This document shows, one piece after another, positions 43,283 to 54,323 of a stretch of DNA of 64,000 nucleotides. The stretch covers positions 806,001 through 870,000 of the forward strand of contig JADJSD010000001.1 in the NCBI GenBank assembly GCA_016711875.1. The letters run 5' to 3'. The DNA comes from Betaproteobacteria bacterium (lineage in GTDB: Bacteria > Pseudomonadota > Gammaproteobacteria > Burkholderiales > Usitatibacteraceae). The notes under the pieces were generated by a model, which saw only the letters and a list, made by a program, of their open reading frames with translations, had not been told where the DNA came from and ran no database searches. The position numbers and the translations under genes are program-made. Position 1 is the first letter of the stretch; every line of letters begins with the position of its first letter.

Positions 43283-43329
43283 TGATCCGGATGCGGCAAG
43301 TCGCGGGCCGAGTGACCTGGGGAGCACGC

Positions 43330-43668
43330 TTGTACCGATTCATCGAACCCATCGGCGAGTGGCTTCTGGCGTGGCGCGGAGGTGGCAGGAGCGCGTCGAA
43401 GACGCGGGAAGTGGACGTTCCGGGCCACGGCACGCTGCTCGCCAGCGCCTCGCTCGACCTGACGGGGCAAAGTTGCCTGCGGACGAACCTGGCGACCAAG
43501 CGCGCGCTGGACGCCGCCCCCGCCGGCGCGGTGATCGAGATCGTCTCCGACAACCTGAGTTCGGTGGAGACGATCCCCTTCATGCTCGCGGGGCATGGAT
43601 GCAACCACCTGGGCACGGTCCATGTGGAGGGCAGCTGGCGGATCTACGTGCGCAAGTCCGGTGAATGA
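43330..43668 (+). CDS. TusA-like (SirA family) sulfur carrier with N-terminal extension
   Basis: The 112-residue protein has about 35 N-terminal residues (LYRFIEPIGEWLLAWRG) ahead of a TusA/SirA-type domain that starts LDLTGQSCLRTNLATKRALD. The active cysteine is present, but the CPxP motif reads SCLRT, so the proline after Cys is missing. The second half (GAVIEIVSDNLSSVETIP) follows the family pattern. TusA proteins carry persulfide on the cysteine. The TTG start has GGGGAG five bases upstream and lies about 38 nt after a sigma54 promoter start; an ATG at 43291 is the alternative. It opens the YeeE/TusA operon. Confidence 0.78.
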   Translation: MYRFIEPIGEWLLAWRGGGRSASKTREVDVPGHGTLLASASLDLTGQSCLRTNLATKRALDAAPAGAVIEIVSDNLSSVETIPFMLAGHGCNHLGTVHVEGSWRIYVRKSGE

Positions 43669-43710
43669 AAGCCGGCCGGCGCGATGCAGTCTCGAGGGAG
43701 GACGCGTGAA

Positions 43711-45162
43711 ATGGCGGAGGGCGTGATCGAAACGACGGAACGCATCGGCATGGCGACGAGCCGCGCCAACATCCTGCGCGCCGCGGCGGTGGTGGGTTTC
43801 TTCCTGCTCGTCTCGCTCGGCACCTATGCGGCCGATGCGCGCTACCTCTACTTTTCCGCCTACCTCTGGTTCGGGTTCGTCTACGGCATGTCCCTTCAGT
43901 ACGGCCGGTTCTGCATGGCCTCCGCCATCCGCGACCTCTTCGCGGTGGGCGTGCCGCGCATGGCCGTCGGCATCATGATCGCCGTGGTGCTCTTCAGCCT
44001 CGTTTCCGCCGGGGTGACGCTCACCGGCCGCAGCACGTTCCACGCCTCTCCCATCGGCCTTTACTCCGTGGTGGGGGGGGCGATCTTCGGCTTCGGCATG
44101 GTGTTCACCGGCGGCTGCGCCACGGGCTCGCTCTACAAGACCGGCGAGGGCAGCGTCGCGGCCCTCCTCGTCGTGTTCTCGCTGAGCTTCGCGCAGGCGA
44201 TCTTCGTCGACGTCGGCGGGGTGCTCGACCTCCTGGTGCCCGCTTCGTGGACGGCGTCGGCCGCGGCCAAGTCGATGCCGGCCCAGCTCACCGCGACGCA
44301 GGGCTGGTACGACCAGTTCCTCGCCGGCTACATCTGGGACCTGAAGGGCCTCACCGTCGGCGAGGCGCTGGGATTCGCGGACCCGGTCGCCAGGGTCTTC
44401 ATCGGCAATTCGCTCGTGAACGCGATCCTGCCGGCGCTCGTCCTGCTCGCCGTGATCTACCGCTTCTATTACCGCAAGGGGTGGCTGCGCAAGCACGCGG
44501 ACCTCCCCCCGGGGCCGGCCCGCGAGTTCGCCGGCTGGTGGAGCATGGTCACCGCTTCCCGGCGCACCGCGGTCGCCGGCCTGGTGCTCGGCCTGGCGGC
44601 CGGGCTCCAGATGTGGGTGATGCAGGCGCTGCAGCAGAAGTTCGGCATCGCCAACGCGGGGGAGCTCCTCACCGCCATGGGCATCACCGAGGGCCTGAGC
44701 ATGCAGGACACGGTCTTCGATCCGGGTTATTTCTACGTGACGACCCAGGAAGCGCAGGGCGCGGCGTGGGTGCTGGCCAAGCTGGGCATGAACCTGCGCG
44801 ACAACATCTTCTTCGGGATGGAAAACGGCATCCCGGCACCGCTCGCCAATCCCGTGCTCTGGATGAGCTTCTCGGTGATCGGCGGCTCGATGGTGATGGC
44901 GTTGCTCGCCAACGAATTCAAGCTGAAGTTTCCCACCCGGGAGATCGCCCTCTGGGCCATCGGCGGCGGCATCCTGATGGGCCTGGGATCGCGCGTGGGC
45001 CTGGGCTGCAACATCGGCGCCTTCTTCGCGACGGTGACCAACGGAGACCCCTCCGGCTGGCTCTTCGCCGCCGGGATGACCGCCGGCGGCTGGCTCGGCG
45101 TCAAGTTCTTCAACTGGTGGATCGAACGCAAGATGGCGAAGGAAGCCCCCCTGGGCTTCTGA
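43711..45162 (+). CDS. YeeE/YedE-family sulfur-compound permease
   Basis: The 483-residue inner-membrane protein has roughly ten helices and the three signature motifs of the family: QYGRFCMASAIRD, TGGCATGSLYKTGEGS and GLGCNIGAFF. Their cysteines line the pore in the thiosulfate importer YeeE/TsuA. It carries an extra middle region compared with the short forms, as in the YedE selenium-associated branch. Cysteine-rich transport of thiosulfate, or possibly a selenium species, is therefore likely. The ATG at 43711 has GGGAGGA upstream, preferred to 43684. A TusA gene follows after 44 bp, the usual YeeE-TusA pairing. Confidence 0.9.
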   Translation: MAEGVIETTERIGMATSRANILRAAAVVGFFLLVSLGTYAADARYLYFSAYLWFGFVYGMSLQYGRFCMASAIRDLFAVGVPRMAVGIMIAVVLFSLVSAGVTLTGRSTFHASPIGLYSVVGGAIFGFGMVFTGGCATGSLYKTGEGSVAALLVVFSLSFAQAIFVDVGGVLDLLVPASWTASAAAKSMPAQLTATQGWYDQFLAGYIWDLKGLTVGEALGFADPVARVFIGNSLVNAILPALVLLAVIYRFYYRKGWLRKHADLPPGPAREFAGWWSMVTASRRTAVAGLVLGLAAGLQMWVMQALQQKFGIANAGELLTAMGITEGLSMQDTVFDPGYFYVTTQEAQGAAWVLAKLGMNLRDNIFFGMENGIPAPLANPVLWMSFSVIGGSMVMALLANEFKLKFPTREIALWAIGGGILMGLGSRVGLGCNIGAFFATVTNGDPSGWLFAAGMTAGGWLGVKFFNWWIERKMAKEAPLGF

Positions 45163-45206
45163 CGGACGGATACCGCAGGAAAACCGCAACCCAGACAGGA
45201 ACGACC

Positions 45207-45461
45207 ATGGCAGTGAAGTTCGAGAAGCTCGGCGAGGGAACCTACGTCCTGGATGTCCAGGGATACGTCTGCCCCCATCCGCAGATCTACACCAAGAAGG
45301 CCCTGGAAAAGCTCAAGAGCGGCGAAACGCTGCAGCTCGTCTTCGACAATCCGTCGTCGGGCGAATCGATCGTCGCCATGTGCCAGACGGAAGGCGACGA
45401 CATCGTCGAGAAGTCCCAGGACGCGGGCAGGACGCTGCGCTGGACCATCCGCAAGAGCTGA
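45207..45461 (+). CDS. Sulfurtransferase TusA family protein
   Basis: The 84-residue protein is a complete TusA domain with the canonical CPxP motif in VCPHPQIYTKKALEKL and the second conserved block LQLVFDNPSSGESIVAM. The cysteine should carry persulfide received from, or passed to, the partner proteins. Placed between the YeeE permease and three DsrE-like genes, it probably accepts imported sulfur. The ATG follows ACAGGAACGACC. Confidence 0.92.
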   Translation: MAVKFEKLGEGTYVLDVQGYVCPHPQIYTKKALEKLKSGETLQLVFDNPSSGESIVAMCQTEGDDIVEKSQDAGRTLRWTIRKS

Positions 45462-45479
45462 CGCGAAGGGATCGGGACC

Positions 45480-45788
45480 ATGCGCCTGGGTATCGTCGCC
45501 TCGCACGAATCGGCCGCCCCGCAGGTCGAGGGCCTCGCAGCCGCCGCTGCAAGGCGCGGCTGGGCGTGCCGCTGCTTTCTCACCGATTCGGGCGTGCGCC
45601 TCGCCACGTCACCCGCCCTCGTCGCGCTCGCCGCCAGCGGGGCGATCCGCCTCGACGTCTGCGAGCACAGCTGGCATCACTTCTCGGAAGGTCCGGCGCC
45701 GCAAGCCGCCCGCCTGGGCACGCAGTTCAGCAATGCGGAGCTCGTTCGCGAGTGCGACCGCGTGATCGTCGTGCCGGGACGGACATGA
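45480..45788 (+). CDS. DsrE-superfamily protein (first of three)
   Basis: The 102-residue protein has a Rossmann-like pattern of the DsrE/TusD type: MRLGIVASHE, a helix, CRCFLTDSGVRLA, then IRLDVCEHSW with C61 at the position where DsrE/TusD carries its reactive cysteine, and CDRVIVVPGRT at the end. It probably takes part in persulfide relay with the adjacent TusA. Its stop overlaps the next gene by 4 bp (ATGA). Confidence 0.82.
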   Translation: MRLGIVASHESAAPQVEGLAAAAARRGWACRCFLTDSGVRLATSPALVALAASGAIRLDVCEHSWHHFSEGPAPQAARLGTQFSNAELVRECDRVIVVPGRT

Positions 45789-46036
45789 AGCACATCCTCG
45801 TGATCGCGAAGCACAACCAGGCCGAGGCGTTGCGGGTGGCCGCCGGCCTCACGCTCCTGAACGACGCGGTTCGCGTGATCGTGCCCGGACCGCTCGCGCA
45901 GACGCCGGCCGTGACCGAGCAGAAGGAAGTCCTCGACTTCGCGGAGGTGCCCTGCGAGGAACTGGCGGATGCGCCCGATCCCGCCGCCGTCATCGCGACG
46001 GCGATCCTCGAATCCCAAGTCCTCTACGTGATCTGA
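45785..46036 (+). CDS. DsrE/DsrH-like small protein (second of three)
   Basis: The 83-residue protein begins MKHILVIAKHNQAEALRVAAG and ends AILESQVLYVI, with a single cysteine in EVPCEEL. The alternating strand/helix pattern and the operon position suggest a DsrE/F/H-superfamily fold, but the resemblance is weaker than for its upstream neighbour. It is coupled by 4-bp overlap to that gene and followed after 2 bp by a shorter, similar-looking gene. Confidence 0.75.
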   Translation: MKHILVIAKHNQAEALRVAAGLTLLNDAVRVIVPGPLAQTPAVTEQKEVLDFAEVPCEELADAPDPAAVIATAILESQVLYVI

Positions 46037-46038
46037 CC

Positions 46039-46215
46039 ATGACCCGCAGGATCCTCCTGTTGCACGATGCCCCCGCGCCCACCCCGGAAGCCGGTGCGAT
46101 CGCCGCCGCGCTGCGCGCGCAGGGCGCGCAGGTGGTCGCGCTCGCCTGCGCCGAGCCGTACGACGCGGTCCTCGATGCGCTCCTCGAGGCGGATAGCGTC
46201 CTCTACTGGCGCTGA
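46039..46215 (+). CDS. Very short DsrE/DsrH-like protein (third of three)
   Basis: A 58-codon gene starting 2 bp after the previous stop, easily missed because of its size. It reads MTRRILLLHDAPAP, then QGAQVVALACAEPYD, and ends LLEADSVLYWR. The beginning (strand then helix), single cysteine and end (ADSVLYWR against ESQVLYVI) echo the 83-residue neighbour, so it could be a third subunit of a DsrEFH/TusBCD-like complex; TusB/DsrH proteins end with a similar strand. It closes the operon and converges with the Bug-type receptor gene after 28 bp. Confidence 0.68.
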   Translation: MTRRILLLHDAPAPTPEAGAIAAALRAQGAQVVALACAEPYDAVLDALLEADSVLYWR

Positions 46216-46243
46216 AGCTCCGCCGGAGCCGGGCCTCGCCAGG

Positions 46244-47212
46244 TCAATCGAGCGCGAAGCCCGTCGACCGGCCGAAGCGCGACCACCGGTCCGCCTCCTC
46301 GCGCACGACGCGTTCGGCTACCTCCGGCGAGGAGCCCACCGGGTCGATCCACTGCTTGTCCCACAGGGACGACTTGAGGGCGGGGTCGCGGATGATGCGC
46401 GAGAGGTCCGTGCGCAAACGCCGGACGGCCTCGGGCGGCGTCTTCGCCGGCACCACGATCACCATCCACACCGACGCGTCGAAGCCGGGGTAGCCCGACT
46501 CGGCCACCGTCGGCACGTCGGGGATGAGCGGCGAGCGCTTCGCGCCCGTCTGTGCCACGACCTTCAGCTTGCCCGCCTTCACGTGCGGGATGAGCGCCGT
46601 CGGGTTGAGCGCGAGGACCTGCACGTCGCCCGCGAGGAGCGCCGTCACCGCGGGCGCGCCGCCGTTGTACGGGATGTGCTCGGTGCGGATGCCCGCCGCG
46701 CCATTCAGCTGCTCCATCGTGAGCTGCGAGATGCTGCCCTTGCCGACGGAGGCGAAGTTGAGCGCGCCCGGCTTCGCCTTCGCTTTCGCGACCAGTTCGG
46801 CCAGCGTGGCGGCGCCCAGGGACGGATGCACGGCGATGAGGCCCGGCGCGGTGCCCACCAGCGTGACGAACGCGAAGTCGCGTGCCACGTCGTAGGGCAG
46901 GCTCTTCGCGAGCGCGGGGCTCACCGCCAGCGGGCCATTGGTGCCGATGAGGAGCGTGTGCCCGTCGGGCGCGGCTTTCGCGACGGCCTCGGCGGCGATG
47001 TTGCCGCCGGCCCCAGGACGGTTCTCGACCACGACCGGCTGGCCGAGCGCGTCGCCCAGGGGGCCCGCCAGCGAACGGGCCACGACGTCGGGCTGCCCGC
47101 CGGGGGCGAAGGGAACGACGAGTTTCACGGGGCGCGTGGGCGACCAGTCGGCGAACGCGCCCGGCGCGGCGGCAAGGAGCAGTGCCGCCAGCAGACATTG
47201 AGCGGCATTCAT
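46244..47212 (-). CDS. Bug-family (TctC-like) periplasmic solute receptor
   Basis: The 322-residue protein has a signal peptide (CLLAALLLAAAPGAFA, cleavage before DWS). The mature protein opens PTRPVKLVVPFAPGGQPDVVAR, the signature of the Bug/TctC receptors of tripartite tricarboxylate transporters, and continues with VENRPGAGGNIAAE. Such receptors bind carboxylates, amides or similar ligands. No TctA/TctB membrane genes adjoin it, as is usual for the many orphan Bug proteins in Burkholderiales. The ATG at 47212 overlaps the stop of an unrelated membrane protein gene by 4 bp. Confidence 0.92.
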   Translation of the reverse strand: MNAAQCLLAALLLAAAPGAFADWSPTRPVKLVVPFAPGGQPDVVARSLAGPLGDALGQPVVVENRPGAGGNIAAEAVAKAAPDGHTLLIGTNGPLAVSPALAKSLPYDVARDFAFVTLVGTAPGLIAVHPSLGAATLAELVAKAKAKPGALNFASVGKGSISQLTMEQLNGAAGIRTEHIPYNGGAPAVTALLAGDVQVLALNPTALIPHVKAGKLKVVAQTGAKRSPLIPDVPTVAESGYPGFDASVWMVIVVPAKTPPEAVRRLRTDLSRIIRDPALKSSLWDKQWIDPVGSSPEVAERVVREEADRWSRFGRSTGFALD

Positions 47213-48726
47213 CGCGGAGTGACGCCTTTCTGCGCGGCGCGGGCGAGGGCCCGCTCCGCGATGGAAGCCGACATGATCGGCACGCCCGTCGTCGGCACGT
47301 CCTTCAGCATCTCGAAAAGGCGCACGCGCTCCCGGAAACCCGCGTCCTGCGGCCAGGGCTCGTCGACAGGTTGCGTGACCCACGCCCACAGGAAGTCACC
47401 GGCCGATTGACGCACGCCGGGTGAGCTTCCCGGATCGAGCACGGCATCGCGAGCCGCCGCCAGGAAGAAGAGGCCCGCGCCCGTTCGCCCCGCCTCCTTG
47501 TCCTGCCTCAGCCTGACGAAGAGCGCCTCGCGTTCCGCTTCGGGCAGCCCGCCCACCTGGGGCGTCACGGAAGCCACCAGTGCGGCCAGCGCTTCGTCGC
47601 CGCTCTTCGCCGGGCGCTCGGGCTTCGCGAATCGCAGCCGGCCCAGCGTCTCGGCGTACGCGCCGCCCCCCACGCGAAAGCGCAGCGCCTCGCCGCCCGC
47701 GAGCGTGGCTTCGTCCGGATCGCTCGCGACGACGCGTTCGACGCGTTCCACCGACTCGAGCATCTCCCCCACCACCTCGGCCACGTCGGGATGGATGCGC
47801 GCGAGGTTTCGCGGCAGGGCGTCCTCCCACCAGGGCAGGGCCAGCAGCGGCAGCACGGTGAAGAAGAGGCGCGCCGCCGGGTGCATCGCCGGCAGGAAGA
47901 TCCCCATGCCGAAATACCAGAGCAGGGCACCGGCCGCGAAAGGCATGAGCGAGACGAGCCACACGCTGCCCGCTTCGCGACGCCCGTCCACGAGCCCCTT
48001 CGGCATCGCGCCGGCCGGGCGCGCCGGGTCGAGCGCGAGCGGGAAGGCCCGGGACGGCGCGGCCCAGCTTTCGATGGCGACGTCGTCGGGTCGATCCGAT
48101 TCCCGCTCGAGGACACCCAGCATCGTCCGGGGCGCGAGCGCATCGCGATCCGCGTCGGGCTGCGGCGTCTGCGCGAGCCACCGGAGCGCGGCCGGCGCGA
48201 AGCGCATTTCCGGCACGCCGAATCCGTTCGCTTCGCGGGGCCAATCGAACGGGACGTCCGTGGCCATTTCGCCCACGTCGTGCAGGTGATAGGACTCGTT
48301 GAACTGCAAGCGCTTGCCGCAGAACGCGCGCCGCAAGGGCGAGCCCCAGTCGCCCTCGTACTCGACGACGGCGCAGGGCGTGGCCCGGGCGGAGCCGCGC
48401 CAGAATCCGCCCGCACCCACGCGCGCCGGGTCGAATTCGATCGCGAGCCAGCTTTCCACGATGCGGCCCTGGGCTGCGGCGGTGAAGGAGGCGTACTCGC
48501 GCGCGTCGAGAACGCGTTGCGGCCCGGATTTCCAGGCGACGGTGAGGAAAACGGCGGCGGCACCCAGGAAGATGGCCGCGTAAAGGCGCACGCCCCAGCC
48601 GACGGTCAGGCCCGCGACCTTGCCAATCGCGATGGCCCTGAGAGCTTCGCCCAGCCTCGCCTTGGCGGAGGGCGGCGGCGCAGGCGCGATCTCGACGCCC
48701 GCCTTCGTGCTGCGCTTTCGGCCCAT
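47209..48726 (-). CDS. Hypothetical membrane protein
   Basis: The 505-residue protein starts MGRKRSTKAGVEI, has one membrane segment near residues 42-65 (LYAAIFLGAAAVFLTVAW) and two close together near 270-310 (WLVSLMPFAAGALLWYFGMG and LFFTVLPLLALPWW). A large soluble part lies between them (about 70-265) and another follows (310-505). Neither soluble region was recognised. Order of segments predicts the first soluble region outside and the C-terminal one inside, or the reverse. It overlaps the Bug-type receptor gene but shares no obvious pathway with it. Repeat units with a GGGGACAG core lie directly upstream of the start codon. Confidence 0.75.
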   Translation of the reverse strand: MGRKRSTKAGVEIAPAPPPSAKARLGEALRAIAIGKVAGLTVGWGVRLYAAIFLGAAAVFLTVAWKSGPQRVLDAREYASFTAAAQGRIVESWLAIEFDPARVGAGGFWRGSARATPCAVVEYEGDWGSPLRRAFCGKRLQFNESYHLHDVGEMATDVPFDWPREANGFGVPEMRFAPAALRWLAQTPQPDADRDALAPRTMLGVLERESDRPDDVAIESWAAPSRAFPLALDPARPAGAMPKGLVDGRREAGSVWLVSLMPFAAGALLWYFGMGIFLPAMHPAARLFFTVLPLLALPWWEDALPRNLARIHPDVAEVVGEMLESVERVERVVASDPDEATLAGGEALRFRVGGGAYAETLGRLRFAKPERPAKSGDEALAALVASVTPQVGGLPEAEREALFVRLRQDKEAGRTGAGLFFLAAARDAVLDPGSSPGVRQSAGDFLWAWVTQPVDEPWPQDAGFRERVRLFEMLKDVPTTGVPIMSASIAERALARAAQKGVTPR

Positions 48727-48730
48727 CGTC

Positions 48731-48781
48731 AAATTGGGGACAGGTGAATTTGGGGACAGGTGAAAAATACACCTGTCCCCA
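48731..48781. repeat. GGGGACAGGTG repeat cluster (one direct, one inverted copy)
   Basis: GGGGACAGGTG occurs at 48736-48746 and 48752-48762 in direct orientation and as its complement at 48770-48780. The last two form a 12-bp hairpin (48751-48781) with a 7-nt AAAAATA loop. It fills the 59-bp gap between metH (stop) and the 505-residue protein (start), which share a strand. The core matches the inner part of the 30641-30743 palindrome. Confidence 0.85.
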
Positions 48782-48785
48782 GTTT

Positions 48786-52490
<3,705 letters not shown>

Positions 52491-52510
52491 GGTCGTGTGT
52501 CCTGAAAACG

Positions 52511-52538
52511 AAAAACCCGTCGGCTCGGGCGACGGGTT
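52511..52538 (-). terminator. Intrinsic terminator of the metH leader
   Basis: On the minus strand AACCCGTCG and CGACGGGTT form a perfect 9-bp stem with a 7-nt loop, followed by TTTTT, 21 bases before the metH start codon. It lies directly after the SAM-II aptamer and is the likely expression platform (attenuation when SAM is bound). Confidence 0.85.
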
Positions 52539-52543
52539 CGGGG

Positions 52544-52603
52544 CCAGTCGCTTTAGCGGCATTTGTAGAGCGCCCGCAAGCTGAACGGTCAAATCGGCGC
52601 TGG
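52544..52603 (-). ncRNA. SAM-II riboswitch (metA motif)
   Basis: The minus strand carries, in order, AGCGCC, GATTTGACCG, GCTTGC, GGCGCT, CAAATG and GCTAAAGCG. AGCGCC pairs with GGCGCT (stem P1), and ATTTG pairs with CAAAT to make the pseudoknot. GCTAAA is the signature 3' element of the SAM-II aptamer. Loop sequences also agree with the consensus as remembered (Rfam RF00521). It precedes metH and a terminator, as expected for SAM-responsive control. SAM-II is best known from alphaproteobacteria. Confidence 0.87.
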
Positions 52604-52609
52604 AGGGCA

Positions 52610-52615
52610 ATTTTA
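52610..52615 (-). promoter_or_regulatory. -10 box (TAAAAT) of the metH leader
   Basis: TAAAAT on the minus strand ends 7 bases before the first paired base of the riboswitch, so transcription would begin at the aptamer's 5' end. The -35 is not clear. Confidence 0.5.
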
Positions 52616-52720
52616 CGCCATCCCCCCCACGGGCGGCAAACGGGCCGGGATGGCGTCCATGTCCGCTTCGGACCGACAATCGCGTGGATCCCGGTATCCC
52701 CAACCGACCCGGAGCGACCG

Positions 52721-53518
52721 ATGCGCCATCGCCTGCCCGCCCTCGCCCTGCTGGCCCTCCTGCCCGCGCCCCCGATCTCGGCGCTCGAGCCCGCCGACGC
52801 AGCCCGCAAGCCCCCGGTGCTCGCGACTTGTGCCGGGTGCCATGGCGTGGATGGCGCGAGCGTCGCCGCGCACATCCCGAACCTGGCCGCGCAGCCGCCC
52901 GCCTACCTCGCCGCGCAGATCGAGGCTTTCCGCTCGGGAAACCGCAAGAGCGACGTGATGGCGCCCATCGCGAAGGCGCTCGATGCCTCGCAGGTCGCCG
53001 GCATCACCGCGTACTACGGTTCGCTGCCCGGCGCGGCGCCCGGGGTGCGTTCCGCGAAGCTCGGCGCCTTCGCCACGAAGGCGACATTTCCGGAGGGCTA
53101 TCCCGACGGCTTCTCGCGCTACCACGCCCTGGAAGCGCCCGAGCAGGGCCGGGTGACCGTGTTCCTCGCGAACGCCGCCGCGCGCGATGCCGCGAAGGCG
53201 GGACGGGAATTGCCCGAAGGGTCCGTGGTGATGTCCGTCACGCACGAGGCCGTTCGCGATGCGAAGGGCGAACCCAGGCGCGGCGATCGCGGCGAACTCG
53301 TGCCGGGCAAGGCGCTCGCCTACGCGATCATGGCGCGAGGCCCGGGGTGGGGCGCGGCGATCCCCGAAATCGTGCGCAATGGCGACTGGCACTACGCCCT
53401 GCTCGACGGCGAGAGGAAGCCGCGCGCCGCCGCCAACCACGCCGAGTGCCTCGCCTGCCACAAGCCCCTGGCCGCCGCGAGCTACGTCTTCACGCTGGAA
53501 AAGCTCGCGGCACCGTAG
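52721..53518 (+). CDS. Exported cytochrome c fused to a cytochrome P460-like domain
   Basis: The 265-residue protein has a signal peptide (LPALALLALLPAPPISA). An N-terminal class I cytochrome c domain follows, with heme site CAGCH at 37-41 and IPNLAAQPPAYLAAQIEAFRSG. The second domain (about 120-265) reads like cytochrome P460 (VTVFLANAAARDAAKAG, LPEGSVVMSVTHEA) and has its own heme site CLACH at 243-247. P460-type proteins oxidise hydroxylamine or related nitrogen compounds or bind NO; whether this one has the lysine-heme crosslink cannot be judged. The ATG has GGAG six bases upstream. Confidence 0.82.
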   Translation: MRHRLPALALLALLPAPPISALEPADAARKPPVLATCAGCHGVDGASVAAHIPNLAAQPPAYLAAQIEAFRSGNRKSDVMAPIAKALDASQVAGITAYYGSLPGAAPGVRSAKLGAFATKATFPEGYPDGFSRYHALEAPEQGRVTVFLANAAARDAAKAGRELPEGSVVMSVTHEAVRDAKGEPRRGDRGELVPGKALAYAIMARGPGWGAAIPEIVRNGDWHYALLDGERKPRAAANHAECLACHKPLAAASYVFTLEKLAAP

Positions 53519-53542
53519 CGGCCGGCCCGCGGCAACCCGAAA

Positions 53543-53570
53543 GGCGCGGTTGACGCCCCTCAACCGCGCC
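53543..53570 (+). terminator. Stem-loop after the cytochrome P460-like gene
   Basis: GGCGCGGTTGA and TCAACCGCGCC form a perfect 11-bp stem with a 6-nt loop 24 bp after the stop. Only GTTCT follows shortly after, so it is a terminator without a good T-run. Confidence 0.5.
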
Positions 53571-53618
53571 CGGCCGTTCTGGGCCATCATGGCCGCTTTC
53601 CGACTCGGATTCACCGCC

Positions 53619-54311
53619 ATGAAACTGCGCCTTTTCGCCGCCGCCCTCGCCCTCGCCGCCACGACGGCCTTCGCCCAATCCTCCGCGCCGCCCCAGTTCA
53701 CGAAGCTGCAGGGCGAAGCCCTCGAGGTGATCGAGGTCGACGCCTACACCTACGTCCGCCTGAAGACGTCGGAAGGCGACAAGTGGGTCGCCGTCTCGCG
53801 CGCCGGCATCAAGAAGGGCGAGAAGATCACCGTCGAGAACGCCTCGATGATGCCCAATTTCGAGAGCAAGACCCTGAACCGCAAGTTCGACAAGATCTGG
53901 TTCGGGCAGTTGGGCGGCGCGGCCGGCAAGCAGGCCAAGGCCGAGAGCAACCCGCACGGCGCGGCCCAGCCCGCCGCGGGCGTCGAGAAGGTGGCCAAGG
54001 CCACGGGCGCGGACGCGAAGACCGTCGCCGAAGTGGTCGGCGGCAAGGGTGCCCTCAAGGACAAGACCGTCACCGTGCGCGGCAAGGTGGTGAAGGTGAC
54101 CTCCGGCGTCATGAACAAGAACTGGCTGCACATCCAGGACGGCACGGGCAAGGCCGCCGACAACACGCACGACCTCATCGTCACCTCGAAGGAGCCGGCC
54201 AGCATGGGCGAGGTCATCACCGCCCGCGGCACCGTGCGCACCGACGTGAAGATGGGCGCCGGCTACGCGTTCGACGTCCTCGTCGAAGACGCCTCGCTCT
54301 CCCGCAAGTAA
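53619..54311 (+). CDS. Exported OB-fold protein
   Basis: The 230-residue protein has a signal peptide (FAAALALAATTAFA, cleavage before QSS). The first half (YTYVRLKTSEGDKWVAVSRA) has an SH3-like/OB-like pattern. The second half (DKTVTVRGKVVKVTSGVMNKN, then WLHIQDGTG) has the shape of an OB-fold of the nucleic-acid or small-ligand binding type found in exported proteins. The ATG at 53619 starts the signal peptide cleanly; an ATG at 53589 is the alternative. Exact function unknown; a TlpA-like gene follows after 12 bp. Confidence 0.78.
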   Translation: MKLRLFAAALALAATTAFAQSSAPPQFTKLQGEALEVIEVDAYTYVRLKTSEGDKWVAVSRAGIKKGEKITVENASMMPNFESKTLNRKFDKIWFGQLGGAAGKQAKAESNPHGAAQPAAGVEKVAKATGADAKTVAEVVGGKGALKDKTVTVRGKVVKVTSGVMNKNWLHIQDGTGKAADNTHDLIVTSKEPASMGEVITARGTVRTDVKMGAGYAFDVLVEDASLSRK

Positions 54312-54323
54312 GCCGCGCCGTCC

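Larger units (their letters stand above)
42953..43329. other. 377-bp divergent control region of the sulfur/cytochrome locus
   Basis: No gene is supported here. The open frame that covers it has no ribosome-binding site and an atypical arginine-rich translation. It holds two oppositely directed sigma54 promoters (43004-43020 and 43266-43281), two TTGCAA-core palindromes between them and a 12-bp palindrome GCCTCGCGAGGC at 43095-43106. The arrangement lets one set of activator-bound sites serve both transcripts. Confidence 0.8.

Noticed and set aside
43015..43329. N-terminal extension of the TusA-like gene into the divergent control region
   Set aside because: The extension is arginine/proline-rich, lacks a ribosome-binding site and crosses a strong sigma54 promoter and its predicted transcription start.
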